Assembly: GCF_029813775.1 (NCBI RefSeq) | Contig: NZ_JARVKW010000002.1 | Span: forward strand, 1-64,000 | DNA: 64,000 nt | Direction of reading: 5' to 3' | DNA from: Streptomyces sp. DH24 | GTDB taxonomy: Bacteria; Actinomycetota; Actinomycetes; Streptomycetales; Streptomycetaceae | In this document: positions 44,611-54,549 of the stretch, piece by piece | Numbering within the stretch: the stretch's first letter is position 1 | Layout: the number at the start of each line of letters is the position of its first letter | Made by a program: the position numbers and the translations under genes | Notes under the pieces: model-generated | The model's database searches: none | Seen by the model: only the letters and a program-made list of their open reading frames with translations | What the model was told of the DNA's origin: nothing

Positions 44611-45036
44611 ATGACTGAAGAGAACAAGAACACGAATCAGCAGACATCCACGGCGACGGCGCGGTCCAAGGCCCGTCGAACCGCGGACAAGGCGACCGCT
44701 CCCGCTTCGCGCGCCGCCAAGGACGCCGCCGACAAGGCCGGTGAGGCCAAGTCGGGCGCCAGGTCCGGCGCCGAACGCGCGGCCGACACGGCGTCCGGTG
44801 CCGCGCAGACCGCGGCCAAGGGCGTGGAGGCGGGCCGCAAGGCGATCGTCACGGCCTCGGGTCAGGTCGCGTCCACGGCCAGGACCGCCTGGACGGTCAT
44901 CGCCGGCCGCAAGGCCGTCGCCGCCGGCGTCGGTGCCGGCCTCACTGCCGTGACCGCCGCCTCGTACGCCGTGGGACGCCGCTCGGCACGGCACACGCAC
45001 GGGCCGATCACCCGGCTCACCGGCGGGCGCATCTGA
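44611..45036 (+). CDS. Histone-H1-like Ala/Lys-rich protein with membrane segment
   Basis: 141 residues from ATG 44611 (a longer GTG start at 44560 is possible). After an Asn/Gln/Thr start, residues 15-85 are repeats of Ala/Lys/Arg/Asp such as ADKATAPASRAAKDAADKAG, a pattern of long amphipathic helices seen in H1-like nucleoid proteins and in apolipoprotein-like stress proteins. A hydrophobic stretch (KAVAAGVGAGLTAVTAASYA) near 105-125 suggests membrane association. Function unknown. Confidence 0.62.
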   Translation: MTEENKNTNQQTSTATARSKARRTADKATAPASRAAKDAADKAGEAKSGARSGAERAADTASGAAQTAAKGVEAGRKAIVTASGQVASTARTAWTVIAGRKAVAAGVGAGLTAVTAASYAVGRRSARHTHGPITRLTGGRI

Positions 45037-45197
45037 CGCGGGCGCACGCCCGCGCAGAGCGACGGCCCCGGCGACGGCATCCTCGACGCGGCCTCACGCG
45101 GGTGAGCCGGTTCCGCACTGGTCGGCATCGGCGGTCGGGGCCGTCGCCCCCGCCGCCGACTCCCGCAGGCGGCGAGCGACAGGTAACACGTGGCAAC

Positions 45198-45222
45198 CAG
45201 CAGGCAGCAGGCAGCAGGCAGC
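45198..45222. repeat. Heptanucleotide array, (CAGCAGG)x3.5
   Basis: Three and a half 7-bp units in the gap between the Ala/Lys-rich gene and the transaldolase gene end. Confidence 0.85.
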
Positions 45223-45283
45223 GTCATGGTGGGTGGCACCGTTCGGCGGTCGGCAGCGCGTCGTCTTCGCGTCCCGGTGGTTG

Positions 45284-46435
45284 TCACCCTCCCGACGGCT
45301 GCGCCCGGAACGCCGTGTGCCGCCCCGCGTCCACCGCGGCGTACAGGTCGCCCCACGCGGCTGTCAGCCGTTCCGTGCAGGCCGTTTCCAGCTTCCGGGC
45401 CGTCGCTTCGCAGTCGATACCCAGGCGGCCCAGGCGGTCCCACACCTCCTGGGCCGCGCGGTGCCGGCCCATCAGGGTGTCGCCGGACAGCACGAGGCGG
45501 CGGGCGGCGGCCTCCAGCGTGGGGAGGGTCATCGCGTTGATCGTGCCCCAGGTGACGAGCCGCTCCACGTAGCGGGTGGAGGGCGACGACGCGTCCGGCA
45601 CCGCCGTGGAGGTCCACACCAGGCGTTGCGGATGGGCCCCGGCGGCCGCGAGGGCGCGCCAGTGGGCGCCGCCGAACCAGTCGTCGTAGACCTGGTAGAA
45701 CAGGCGGGCACTCGCCACGGCGGCCTCGCCGCGCAGCGTCAGGGCCTCCGGCGTGCCCAACTCCGCCAGACGCGCGTCGACTTCCGCGTCCAGGAGGCCC
45801 ACGGGCAGTGACACCGCGGAGGACAGCGCGGAGAGCCGCCGGCCGCGGGCCAGGGCGCGCTGGAGGCCTTCGAGGTAGGCGTCGAGGGCCTGGCGGTAGC
45901 GCGCCACGGAGAAGACCCCGGTGATGTGGACCGGGATGCCCTCGCCGATGCACTCCCTGATCGCGGCGATGCCCTCGCCGGCGGCGGGCAGTTTGACCAT
46001 CACGTTCGGCCGGTTCACCGCGCGCAGCGCCCGTTCCGCCTCTGCGACGGCCGACTCGGCGTCGTGCGCGAGGCGCGGGTCCAGGTCCATCGACACCAGG
46101 CCGTCGAGTCCGCGGGTGGCCCGGTGGACCGGCCGGAGTTCGTCGCAGGCCCGGCGGATGTCGCGGGCGGCCACGGCCCGTACCGCGTCGGCGGCGCAGA
46201 TGTCGGCGGACGCCAGCTCGGCGAGTTGTGCGCGGTAGGCGCCGTCGGTCTCGACCGCCTCGGCCAGCGCCGCGGGGTCCGACGTGGCGCCCCGCACTCC
46301 GGTGTGTTCCACGAGGCGGGACAGCCGACCGGAGACGAGGTGGCCGCGCACGAGACCGTCCAGCCATGGCGAGACACCCTCCGCGACCAGTTCGTCCAGC
46401 TCCAGCGCGCCCGGTGGGCTCAGCCGGTCCGACAT
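45284..46435 (-). CDS. tal: Transaldolase
   Basis: 383 residues. The Schiff-base Lys is Lys148 in NVMVKLPAAGEGI, the N-terminal region has GVRGATSDPAAL and the barrel ends in MTLPTLEAAA. The length fits the long actinobacterial transaldolases. It transfers dihydroxyacetone units between sugar phosphates in the pentose phosphate pathway and yields erythrose-4-phosphate, the DAHP synthase substrate. No transketolase or glucose-6-phosphate dehydrogenase gene is adjacent. Its start is 887 bp from the DAHP synthase start, on the opposite strand, so a link to the aromatic operon is possible but unproven. Confidence 0.9.
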   Translation of the reverse strand: MSDRLSPPGALELDELVAEGVSPWLDGLVRGHLVSGRLSRLVEHTGVRGATSDPAALAEAVETDGAYRAQLAELASADICAADAVRAVAARDIRRACDELRPVHRATRGLDGLVSMDLDPRLAHDAESAVAEAERALRAVNRPNVMVKLPAAGEGIAAIRECIGEGIPVHITGVFSVARYRQALDAYLEGLQRALARGRRLSALSSAVSLPVGLLDAEVDARLAELGTPEALTLRGEAAVASARLFYQVYDDWFGGAHWRALAAAGAHPQRLVWTSTAVPDASSPSTRYVERLVTWGTINAMTLPTLEAAARRLVLSGDTLMGRHRAAQEVWDRLGRLGIDCEATARKLETACTERLTAAWGDLYAAVDAGRHTAFRAQPSGG

Positions 46436-47321
46436 GACGGTTCGTCACTCCTTGAGGGCTTCGGCCGCGGGTTGGTTTCGGATCGAGGTTATCGACCTGT
46501 ATCGGAGAAGAACTACGGGGGACGTGGCAGTTTGGCGCAAAGTGGTTCTCGCATCGACTTGATGAAGTACCGGCAATTTGACGAAGTGCGTCCACCGTCA
46601 TTGGCCATACCTTCGCTCTCGGCTCAGGATCGGGGATCGAACAGTCGGCCGGGAGTTCGACACGGAATGTCGGCACGGCCGCTCCGTCTGCCGAGGGAGC
46701 ACCACGCCCATGACCCGCACCGCCGCCGTCCCCGAATCCGCCGTCCGAACTGTCCGTAACTCGACCCTCGGTCGTCGCCCGGGAGCACGTCACCTGGCCG
46801 GACGACCGGTTTTCCATGCCCTGGACGGCCGGGGGCCGACCCGCGGCACCGCTCGAACAGTTCCTCGATTCCCCGGTGCAATGAAGCCGCGAACGGCTCC
46901 GTGAAGACCGCTTCCGCTTTCCGTGTCCGCTTCCGGGACGAAATGAACGGGGAAGCGGCGTCCCGGAGCGAATAACGCGTCTTTCGCGGAACCAATGCAT
47001 GCCGCCGTCGGCACCTCCGCGGGTCGGGCCGGACAGGTCAATTGCCACCGGTGGCGTTCCCCTGGCGTATCCGACGGCCGGAACCATTGCGTGTGCCCGG
47101 ACAATCCGGCCGCCGTCGCATTACGGGGCGCCCGGCCCGTTCCGCTCGCGCGGAACCCTCGGCGGCGCTCGCCATGGCGCTCCCCGGCGACCGGCCGCCA
47201 CCCGCGCACGGCGGTGTGCCGCCGGCCCACGCCCCACACCCGCACGGCTGCGCACCTCACGGGGATCCCGTGCCCCGGCGGTGGCGCACCGCAGTCACGC
47301 CACCCGCCTAAGGAGACACCA
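46436..47321. other. Long leader region upstream of the aromatic operon
   Basis: 886 bp between divergent tal and DAHP synthase genes. One candidate small frame starts at ATG 46710 with GGGAG upstream and would encode 64 Arg/Pro-rich residues (stop at 46902-46904). In the next frame over, 46761-46883 reads like a better coding sequence (EHVTWPDDRFSMPW, then AAPLEQFLDSPVQ), so a frameshifted small gene is possible. A 9-bp hairpin TCCGGGACG/CGTCCCGGA (46932-46940, 46959-46967) follows. No recognised riboswitch was seen. Confidence 0.4.
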
Positions 47322-48494
47322 GTGGACGACGCTCTGCTCGACATCCAGGAGAAACCGGCAAGGCAACAGCCCGAGTGGGGCGACGCGGAAGGGGTGCGGC
47401 GGGTCAGGGACACCCTGGCCGGCAGCCCGGCGCTCGTCGACTCCAAGGACATCGACACCCTGCGTTCGCTGCTGGCCCGGGTCGTCTCGGGAGAGGCGCT
47501 GGTCGTCCAGACCGGCGACTGCGCGGAGGACCCCGCCGAGTGCACCCCCGGCTACGTCGCCCGCAAGACCGCCGTGCTCGACCTGCTCGTCGGCGCGCTG
47601 AAGATGATCACCCACAAGCCGGTGATCCGGGTGGGCCGGATCGCCGGACAGTTCGGCAAGCCCCGCTCCAGCCCCACCGAGCTGGTGGGAGGCGTGGAAC
47701 TGCCCTCCTACCGCGGCCACATGGTCAACGGCCCCGAGCCCGACCCCGAGAGCAGGCGGCCGGAACCGCAGCGCATCCTGGCCTGCTACGAGGCGGCCCG
47801 CGAGATCATGAGCCACCTCGGCTGGCGCGATCCCGTGCGGCGGCACTGGATGGAACCGCCCGTGTGGACCAGCCACGAGGCACTGATCCTGGACTACGAA
47901 CTCCCCATGGTCCGCCGCGACGAGCAGGGGCGGCTCATCCTCGCCTCCACCCACTGGCCCTGGATCGGCGAGCGCACCCGCCAGCTCGACGGGGCCCACG
48001 TCGCCCTGCTGTCGCGCGTCGCCAACCCGGTCGCCTGCAAGATCGGGCCGAAGGTCACTCCCGACGAACTGCTCGGGCTGTGCGAACGGCTCGACCCGCG
48101 GCGGGAGGCGGGCCGCCTGACCCTCGTCGCCCGCATGGGAGCCGACGCCGTCGGCGACCGGCTGCCGAAGCTCGTCGCCGCGGCCCGCGCGGCGGGGCAT
48201 CCGGTGATCTGGCTGACCGACGCCATGCACGGCAACACCGTCGCTCTGCCCAACGGCCTGAAGACGCGCTTCGTGGAGACGATCGAGCGGGAGATCCAGG
48301 CGTTCCAGGAGGCGGTCCGCTCCGAGGGCGGCATCGTCGGCGGGCTGCACCTGGAGACCACCCCCGACGACGTCACCGAGTGCGTCTCCAACGACTCCTG
48401 CGTCGATCACGTGGCGGACAAGTACACGTCCTACTGCGATCCGCGCCTCAACCCGGGCCAGGCCGTGGCCGTGGCGTCGGCCTGGCTCGGATGA
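47322..48494 (+). CDS. Class II DAHP synthase (PhzC-like)
   Basis: 390 residues from GTG 47322 with AAGGAG eight bases upstream. Class II signatures: QTGDCAED, RVGRIAGQFGKPRS, SHEALILDYE, ARMGAD, LTDAMHGNT and GGLHLETTPDDVTEC. It condenses phosphoenolpyruvate and erythrose-4-phosphate, the committed step of the shikimate pathway. It is shorter at the N-terminus than the regulated primary-metabolic type II enzymes, as in PhzC-type pathway copies, so it may be feedback-insensitive (inference). First gene of the operon. Confidence 0.92.
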   Translation: MDDALLDIQEKPARQQPEWGDAEGVRRVRDTLAGSPALVDSKDIDTLRSLLARVVSGEALVVQTGDCAEDPAECTPGYVARKTAVLDLLVGALKMITHKPVIRVGRIAGQFGKPRSSPTELVGGVELPSYRGHMVNGPEPDPESRRPEPQRILACYEAAREIMSHLGWRDPVRRHWMEPPVWTSHEALILDYELPMVRRDEQGRLILASTHWPWIGERTRQLDGAHVALLSRVANPVACKIGPKVTPDELLGLCERLDPRREAGRLTLVARMGADAVGDRLPKLVAAARAAGHPVIWLTDAMHGNTVALPNGLKTRFVETIEREIQAFQEAVRSEGGIVGGLHLETTPDDVTECVSNDSCVDHVADKYTSYCDPRLNPGQAVAVASAWLG

Positions 48495-48567
48495 CGTCCC
48501 GACCCACCCACCCCGATCAGCACGCGCACGGCAGGCAGGCAGACACGCGGACGAGGAGGTACTGACC

Positions 48568-49338
48568 ATGGACGGCAAGGTCGCACTCGTGACCGGAGCG
48601 GCGGGCGGCATCGGCGAGGCGGTGGCCCGGGCTCTCGCCGAACGCGGCGTGGTGGTGGGCGCCGTCGACCGGGACGCCGACCGGTTGCGGCAGGTGGTGG
48701 GCAAGCTGCGCGCGGACGGCCTGGCGGTGCGGGCCCTGCCCGCCGACGTCACCAGCAGCACGGACGTCGAAGCCGTGGTGCGGGAGGCCGAGAAGCAGCT
48801 CGGCCCGCTGGACTTCCTCGTCAACGGCGCCGGCGTGCTGCGTCTCGGACACGTGCGCGACCTCACCGACGAGGACTGGACGACGACGTTCGCCGTCAAC
48901 GCCACCGGTGTCTTCCTGATGTCGCGGGCCGTCGCCGACCGCATGGTGCCACGCCGGCGCGGCGCGATCGTCACCGTGGCGTCCAACGCCGCCGCCACCC
49001 CGCGGGTGCAGATGGCCGCGTACGCCGCGTCCAAGGCCGCGGCGACGATGTTCACCAAGAGCCTGGGACTGGAGGTCGCCCGGGACGGCATCCGCTGCAA
49101 CGTCGTGGCACCGGGCTCCACCGACACCCCGATGCTCACGTCCATGTGGCGCGACGAGTCCGGCCCGAAGCACACGGTCGAAGGCTCCCTTGACGCCTTC
49201 CGGGTGGGCATCCCGCTGGGCAAGCTGGCCCGCCCCTCGGACGTCGCCGACGCCGTCGTCTTCCTGCTGTCCGACGACGCCTCCCACATCACCCTGCACG
49301 AACTCACCGTCGACGGCGGCGCCGCACTCGGCGCCTAG
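48568..49338 (+). CDS. EntA/DhbA-like dihydro-aromatic dehydrogenase (SDR)
   Basis: 256 residues. NAD motif TGAAGGIG, catalytic Tyr/Lys in YAASKAA, and the EntA-like stretches GSTDTPMLTSMW and ITLHELTVDGGAALGA. EntA-type enzymes aromatise dihydro-diols; here, next to PhzD- and PhzE-type genes, the likely substrate is trans-2,3-dihydro-3-hydroxyanthranilate, giving 3-hydroxyanthranilate. The 2,3-dihydroxybenzoate route is the alternative but does not need the PhzE partner. Confidence 0.86.
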   Translation: MDGKVALVTGAAGGIGEAVARALAERGVVVGAVDRDADRLRQVVGKLRADGLAVRALPADVTSSTDVEAVVREAEKQLGPLDFLVNGAGVLRLGHVRDLTDEDWTTTFAVNATGVFLMSRAVADRMVPRRRGAIVTVASNAAATPRVQMAAYAASKAAATMFTKSLGLEVARDGIRCNVVAPGSTDTPMLTSMWRDESGPKHTVEGSLDAFRVGIPLGKLARPSDVADAVVFLLSDDASHITLHELTVDGGAALGA

Positions 49339-49382
49339 GCACTCGAAGTTCCTGACATCAGGCGACCAGGAGAAGGAACTCC

Positions 49383-50006
49383 ATGGCAGGCATACCCGAG
49401 ATCTCCCCCTACCCGATGCCGACGGCCGGCGATCTGCCCGGCAACGTCGCGAGCTGGTCGGTCGACCCCGGCCGCGCGGTCCTGCTGGTGCACGACATGC
49501 AGCGCTACTTCCTGCGGCCCCTGCCCGCAGGCCTGCGCGAGGAACTCGTGGGCAACGCCCGGCTGGTCCGGGAACGCTGCGCCGGGCTCGGCGTGCCGGT
49601 GGCGTACACGGCCCAGCCCGGCGGCATGACCGACGAGCAGCGGGGCCTGCTGAAGGACTTCTGGGGCCCGGGCATGCGCACCACCCCCGCCGACCGGCAG
49701 GTGGTGGACGAACTGGACCCGGCCCCCGGCGACTGGCTGCTCACCAAGTGGCGCTACAGCGCCTTCTTCCGGTCCGACCTGCTGGAGCGGATGCGCGCCG
49801 CCGGCCGGGACCAGCTCGTGCTGTGCGGGGTGTACGCCCACGTGGGGGTGCTGATGACCGCCGTCGAGGCGTTCACCCATGACATCCAGCCGTTCCTGGT
49901 GGCCGATGCGGTGGCCGACTTCTCCCAGTACCACCACCGGATGGCCCTGGAGTACGCGGCGCAGCGCTGCGCCGTCGTCGTCACCACCAAGGAGGTCCTG
50001 GCATGA
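49383..50006 (+). CDS. phzD: PhzD-like isochorismatase
   Basis: 207 residues with AAGGAA upstream of the ATG. Catalytic Asp38 in [10 protein letters not shown] and Lys122 in [10 protein letters not shown] fall at the same numbers as in Pseudomonas PhzD, and [12 protein letters not shown] matches too. It removes pyruvate from 2-amino-2-deoxyisochorismate to give trans-2,3-dihydro-3-hydroxyanthranilate. Its stop overlaps the PhzE-like start (ATGA). Confidence 0.9.
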   Translation: MAGIPEISPYPMPTAGDLPGNVASWSVDPGRAVLLVHDMQRYFLRPLPAGLREELVGNARLVRERCAGLGVPVAYTAQPGGMTDEQRGLLKDFWGPGMRTTPADRQVVDELDPAPGDWLLTKWRYSAFFRSDLLERMRAAGRDQLVLCGVYAHVGVLMTAVEAFTHDIQPFLVADAVADFSQYHHRMALEYAAQRCAVVVTTKEVLA

Positions 50007-51946
50007 CCGCCGCCCCGAACGACGACCTGCTCGGCCGGGTCCTGGGCGAACGGCCGCCGTCCGCGTACGCCCTGCTGCACCGCCCCGAGGCGACGGGCCC
50101 GGGTGTCCTCGACGTCGTCGTCGGCGAGGCGAGCGAGCTGGGCACCCTGGCCGAACTGCCCCTGTCCGACGTCTCGGAGGCCGGTGACGGCCCCCGCCAC
50201 GAGGTTCTGGCGCTCGTGCCCTACCGGCAGATCGCCGAGCGCGGATTCGCGTCCCCGGACGACGGCACGCCGCTGCTCGCGATGACGGTCACCGGCCAGG
50301 ACACCGTGCCCGTCACCGAGGTGCTCGCCCGGATTCCCGACCTGCCCGTCAAGCTGTCCGGCGGACGCTTCGACGTGCCCGACGAGGAGTACGCCGGCAC
50401 CGTCCGCCGGGTCGTCGCGGACGAGATCGGCAGCGGGGAAGGCTCCAACTTCGTCATCAAGCGCACCTACACCGCCGATGTCACCGGCTACACGCCGCAC
50501 CACGCCCTGACCGTCTTCCGGCGTCTGCTGCAACGCGAGACCGGCGCCTACTGGACGTTCCTGGTGCACACCGGCTCCCGCACCCTCGTCGGCGCCACCC
50601 CCGAGCGGCACATCAGCCTGCGCGAGGGCACGGCGGTGATGAACCCCATCAGCGGCACCTACCGCTACCCGTCCACGGGCCCCACCCTGCCGCAGGTGCT
50701 GGACTTCCTCGCCGACCGCAAGGAGGCCGACGAGCTGTACATGGTCGTGGACGAGGAACTGAAGATGATGGCCCGGATCTGCGAGTCGGGCGGCCGGGTG
50801 GTCGGGCCGTACCTCAAGGAGATGGCCCGTCTCGCGCACACCGAGTACTTCATCGAGGGACGCAGCACGCGCGACCCCCGTGACATCCTGCGCGAGACGC
50901 TGTTCGCCCCGACCGTGACGGGCAGCCCGCTGGAGAACGCCTGCCGGGTGATCAGCCGCTACGAACCGGAGGGCCGCGGCTACTACAGCGGCGTGGTCGC
51001 GCTCATCGGCCGTGACGAGCACGGCGGCCGGGCCCTGGACTCCTCCATCCTGATCCGCACCGCCGACATCGACGACGCCGGGCGGCTGCGGATCGGGGTC
51101 GGCGCCACGCTCGTGCGGCACTCCGACCCGGCGAGCGAGGTCGCCGAGACCGCGGCGAAGGCGGCGGGTCTGCTCGCGGCCATCGAGTCCGACGGGCCGT
51201 CCCGCTTCGCGAACCATCCGCGGGTGCGCGCGGCGCTGGACCGGCGCAACGCCACCCTCGCCGGCTTCTGGCTCGCCGGGGACACGCGGGCGGCACGCCC
51301 CGATCCGGCGCTGCTCGGCCGCCGGGTGCTGGTGGTGGACGCCGAGGACACCTTCACGTCGATGCTCGACCACCAACTGCGCTCCATGGGGCTGCGGGTG
51401 ACGGTCCGCCGGTTCGACGAGCCGTACTCCCTGGACGGTCACGACCTGGTCGTGATGGGGCCCGGCCCCGGCGACCCCCGCGACACCCGGCACCCCAAGA
51501 TCGCCCACCTGCGGGCGACGGTGCGCACCCTGCTGGACGAGCGGCGTCCGTTCCTCGCCGTCTGTCTGAGCCACCAGACGCTCTGCACCCTGCTGGGCTT
51601 CCCCCTGGTCCGCCGGGTGGTCCCCAACCAGGGTGTGCAGAAGGAGATCGACCTGTTCGGCACCCGGGAACGGGTCGGCTTCTACAACACGTTCGCCGCC
51701 CGCGGCATGGAGGACAAGGTCGACTGCGAGGGGGTGGGCGTGGTGGAGGTCAGCCGCGACCCCGACACCGGTGAGGTGCACGCGCTGCGCGGCCCGCGCT
51801 TCGCGTCGATGCAGTTCCACGCCGAGTCGGTGCTCACCCAGGACGGCGTCCGCATCGTCGGCGGTCTCCTCAAGGAGGTTCTCTCCGACGCGACGGGAAA
51901 GGAGCACGGCGCCGTTGAGCAGGTTGCGCTGGCTGACCGGGGGTGA
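50003..51946 (+). CDS. phzE: PhzE-like 2-amino-2-deoxyisochorismate synthase
   Basis: 647 residues. The N-terminal chorismate-binding domain (about 1-420) has [34 protein letters not shown] and [13 protein letters not shown]. The C-terminal class I glutamine amidotransferase (from about 440) has the nucleophile Cys521 in AVCLSHQTL and MQFHAES with the catalytic His/Glu. The single-chain arrangement and order match PhzE, which converts chorismate and glutamine to ADIC, rather than two-subunit anthranilate synthase. Confidence 0.9.
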   Translation: MTAAPNDDLLGRVLGERPPSAYALLHRPEATGPGVLDVVVGEASELGTLAELPLSDVSEAGDGPRHEVLALVPYRQIAERGFASPDDGTPLLAMTVTGQDTVPVTEVLARIPDLPVKLSGGRFDVPDEEYAGTVRRVVADEIGSGEGSNFVIKRTYTADVTGYTPHHALTVFRRLLQRETGAYWTFLVHTGSRTLVGATPERHISLREGTAVMNPISGTYRYPSTGPTLPQVLDFLADRKEADELYMVVDEELKMMARICESGGRVVGPYLKEMARLAHTEYFIEGRSTRDPRDILRETLFAPTVTGSPLENACRVISRYEPEGRGYYSGVVALIGRDEHGGRALDSSILIRTADIDDAGRLRIGVGATLVRHSDPASEVAETAAKAAGLLAAIESDGPSRFANHPRVRAALDRRNATLAGFWLAGDTRAARPDPALLGRRVLVVDAEDTFTSMLDHQLRSMGLRVTVRRFDEPYSLDGHDLVVMGPGPGDPRDTRHPKIAHLRATVRTLLDERRPFLAVCLSHQTLCTLLGFPLVRRVVPNQGVQKEIDLFGTRERVGFYNTFAARGMEDKVDCEGVGVVEVSRDPDTGEVHALRGPRFASMQFHAESVLTQDGVRIVGGLLKEVLSDATGKEHGAVEQVALADRG

Positions 51947-53099
51947 GTCCCACGGTCCCGCACTTGTCGCGACGCTGGAGGGCCTTCCCGCCGGCGTGCC
52001 GATCACCACGGAGATGGTGGCGGACCACTTGGCGAGGCGGCGGCTGGGCTACGGTCGCGGTGCCCGGATGAAGTTCGAGCGTGACGAGGTCACCTTCCTC
52101 GGCGGTGTCCGCCACGGCCTCACCCTCGGTTCCCCGGTGGCGGTCATGGTGGGCAACACGGAGTGGCCGAAGTGGGAGCAGGTGATGGCGGCCGATCCGG
52201 TCGACCCGGAGATCCTGGCCGGGCTGGCCCGCAACGCGCCGCTGACCCGTCCGCGTCCCGGTCACGCGGACCTGGCCGGGATGCAGAAGTACGGTTTCGA
52301 CGAGGCGCGTCCGGTGCTGGAGCGTGCCTCGGCGCGGGAGACGGCGGCGCGGGTGGCGCTGGGCGCGGTGGCCCGGTCGTACCTGAGGGAGACGGCGGGC
52401 ATCGAGATCGTCTCGCACGTGGTGGAGCTGGCGGCGGCGAAGGCGCCGTACGGGGTGTATCCGAGGCCGGGTGATGTGGAGCGGCTGGACGCGGACCCGG
52501 TGCGGTGTCTGGACCAGGACGCCTCGAAGGCGATGGTCGCGGAGATCGACCAGGCCCACAAGGACGGCGACACGCTCGGTGGTGTGGTCGAGGTGCTGGC
52601 CTACGGCGTGCCCGTGGGGCTCGGCTCGCACGTGCACTGGGACCGGCGGCTGGACGCCCGGCTCGCCGCCGCGCTCATGGGCATCCAGGCGATCAAGGGC
52701 GTCGAGGTCGGTGACGGCTTCGACCTGGCGCGGGTGCCCGGCTCCAAGGCGCACGACGAGATCGTCACCACCGACGAGGGCATCCGGCGGGCCACCGGCC
52801 GCTCGGGCGGCACGGAGGGTGGTCTGTCGACGGGTGAGCTGCTGCGGGTGCGGGCGGCGATGAAGCCGATCGCGACCGTGCCGCGGGCGCTGCGGACGGT
52901 GGACGTCGCCACCGGTGAGCCCGCGCAGGCCCACCACCAGCGCTCCGACGTGTGCGCGGTGCCGGCGGCCGGGATCGTCGCGGAGGCGATGGTCGCGCTG
53001 GTGCTGGCGGACGCGGTGGCGGAGAAGTTCGGCGGTGACTCGGTGGTGGAGACCCGCCGCAATGTCACCTCGTACCTCGACAACCTGGCCGTGCGATGA
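51915..53099 (+). CDS. aroC: Chorismate synthase
   Basis: 394 residues from TTG 51915, the usual actinomycete aroC start ([13 protein letters not shown]), with AAAGGAG upstream; it overlaps the PhzE-like gene by 32 bp. FMN/substrate motifs: [40 protein letters not shown] and [13 protein letters not shown]. It makes chorismate from EPSP in the last common step of aromatic biosynthesis. Its place inside the operon directly feeds PhzE. Confidence 0.94.
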   Translation: MSRLRWLTGGESHGPALVATLEGLPAGVPITTEMVADHLARRRLGYGRGARMKFERDEVTFLGGVRHGLTLGSPVAVMVGNTEWPKWEQVMAADPVDPEILAGLARNAPLTRPRPGHADLAGMQKYGFDEARPVLERASARETAARVALGAVARSYLRETAGIEIVSHVVELAAAKAPYGVYPRPGDVERLDADPVRCLDQDASKAMVAEIDQAHKDGDTLGGVVEVLAYGVPVGLGSHVHWDRRLDARLAAALMGIQAIKGVEVGDGFDLARVPGSKAHDEIVTTDEGIRRATGRSGGTEGGLSTGELLRVRAAMKPIATVPRALRTVDVATGEPAQAHHQRSDVCAVPAAGIVAEAMVALVLADAVAEKFGGDSVVETRRNVTSYLDNLAVR

Positions 53100-53620
53100 G
53101 CACGGGTCCGGTCGTCGTGCTGGTCGGTCCGATGGGTGTCGGCAAGTCGACCGTGGGGCAGTTGCTCGCCCAGCGGCTCGGGGTCGGCTACCGGGACACC
53201 GACGACGACATCGTGGCCGGGCAGGGCCGGACCGTCGCCGACATCTTCGTCGACGAGGGCGAGCCGGCCTTCCGCGCGGTCGAGAAGCAGGCCGTGCTGC
53301 GGGCACTGGCCGAACACGACGGCGTCCTCGCCCTGGGCGGCGGCGCCGTCCTCGACCCCGACACCCGCACCGCACTCACCGGACACCGGGTGGTGTTCCT
53401 CGACGTCGACGCCGCCGAGGCGGTCCGGCGGGTCGGGCGGGACCCGGGCCGGCCGCTGCTGGCCGGTGATCCGCACCGGCAGTGGCGCACGCTGATGGAG
53501 CAGCGCCGCCCGCTGTACACGGCGGTCGCCCGCGCCGTGGTCGACACCGGCGGTCTGACACCGCACGGCGTCGTTGACGCCGTTCTCGCGGCCCTCACCC
53601 TGGGAGAGGTGCGGGCCTGA
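53096..53620 (+). CDS. aroK: Shikimate kinase
   Basis: 174 residues, start overlapping aroC stop (ATGA). Walker [10 protein letters not shown], the shikimate Asp in YRDTDDDIV and the GGGAVL strand are present. It phosphorylates shikimate at C3. aroC-aroK are usually followed by aroB in actinomycete primary metabolism; here aroB is missing and a terminator follows, so this looks like a dedicated pathway copy. Confidence 0.93.
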   Translation: MSTGPVVVLVGPMGVGKSTVGQLLAQRLGVGYRDTDDDIVAGQGRTVADIFVDEGEPAFRAVEKQAVLRALAEHDGVLALGGGAVLDPDTRTALTGHRVVFLDVDAAEAVRRVGRDPGRPLLAGDPHRQWRTLMEQRRPLYTAVARAVVDTGGLTPHGVVDAVLAALTLGEVRA

Positions 53621-53632
53621 CGACGGCATACG

Positions 53633-53673
53633 GAACTCCCCGCCGCGCACGGTCACCGTGCGGGCGGGAGTTC
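53633..53673. terminator. Bidirectional terminator of the aromatic operon
   Basis: Near-perfect inverted repeat GAACTCCC...CGCACGGT / ACCGTGCG...GGGAGTTC, centred near 53653, between the convergent aroK and NAT genes. Confidence 0.78.
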
Positions 53674-53691
53674 TCGTGGGGGGCCCGGCCG

Positions 53692-54549
53692 TCACCGCCG
53701 GGCGGCGAGGAAATCACGCAGCAGACCGCCCTCCTCGGCGGTGAGCGGGAGCCCGAACAGCGTACGGACGACGTCCACGGTCTCGTCGGGGGCGAGGACG
53801 CGCAGGCGCTGTTCGCCGCTGCGGTACTCGGTCATGAGCTCGTTGTTCCTGAGCCGGTACCGCTCCTCGTCGGTGGCCCGCTGCACGACCAGCTGCCCGA
53901 CGAAGGGCGAGCCGGGGCGCGTGGAGCTGACGTAGTGGGCGGCCTCGAAGTCGACCGGGTACTGGGGCTCGGTACGGAAGGCGTAGATGTCGAACCAGCC
54001 CTCGGGCCGCCGGTACTGGAGGAGCCAGTGGCCGTCCTCGACGGTCAGCCGCCACGACCAGCCGGCGACGGTGCTCTCCGCTTGGGGGCGCAGAGCGAGG
54101 GGTTCGATGAGCGCGGCGTAGCCGTAGCCGGGGTCGGCCAGCCACACGGTGTCGTCCGCCCGGACCAGCAGGGCCGTGTGGGAGCGGAACCGGCGTTTTC
54201 CGCTGCCCTCGCGGATGCGGACCAGGAGCCGGGTGACCGGGAAGCCGAAGCGGTCCAGCGCCGCTGCGAACAGCAGGTTGGTCTCGTAGCAGTACCCGCC
54301 GCGCCCGAGCCCGACGATCTTGTGCTGGACGGCGTCGATGTCGATGGAGACCTTGCGGCCCAGGGCGATGTCGACGTTCTCGAAGCAGACGGCGTCCCGG
54401 TGGGCCCGGTGGAGCCCGCGCAGCGCTTCGAGGGAGGTGTCGCGGGGGCCCCGGTAGCCGATGCGGGTGAGGTAGGCCTCCAGGTCGAGCCGCTTGCTGC
54501 CCCAGTCCGGGCAGTCGTCGACCACGAGAGGCAGACCTGAGGTGTCCAT
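53692..54549 (-). CDS. Arylamine N-acetyltransferase
   Basis: 285 residues. The catalytic triad is complete: Cys87 in RGGYCYE, His124 in RSHTALLV and Asp139 in WLADPGYG. NATs transfer acetyl from acetyl-CoA to arylamines, and relatives act as amide synthases in ansamycin assembly. 3-Hydroxyanthranilate, the predicted operon product, is an arylamine, so N-acetylation is a natural proposal. Third gene of a leftward set with asnB and an esterase. Confidence 0.9.
   Translation of the reverse strand: MDTSGLPLVVDDCPDWGSKRLDLEAYLTRIGYRGPRDTSLEALRGLHRAHRDAVCFENVDIALGRKVSIDIDAVQHKIVGLGRGGYCYETNLLFAAALDRFGFPVTRLLVRIREGSGKRRFRSHTALLVRADDTVWLADPGYGYAALIEPLALRPQAESTVAGWSWRLTVEDGHWLLQYRRPEGWFDIYAFRTEPQYPVDFEAAHYVSSTRPGSPFVGQLVVQRATDEERYRLRNNELMTEYRSGEQRLRVLAPDETVDVVRTLFGLPLTAEEGGLLRDFLAARR

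Noticed and set aside
48568..50006. Catechol siderophore (2,3-dihydroxybenzoate) pathway
   Set aside because: EntA- and isochorismatase-like genes fit, but the partner enzyme is PhzE-type with an amidotransferase domain, the isochorismatase lacks a carrier domain, and there is no isochorismate synthase, AMP ligase or NRPS.
47322..53620. Phenazine biosynthesis cluster
   Set aside because: PhzC, PhzD and PhzE-like genes are present, but phzB, phzF and phzG are absent and an EntA-like dehydrogenase points to 3-hydroxyanthranilate.
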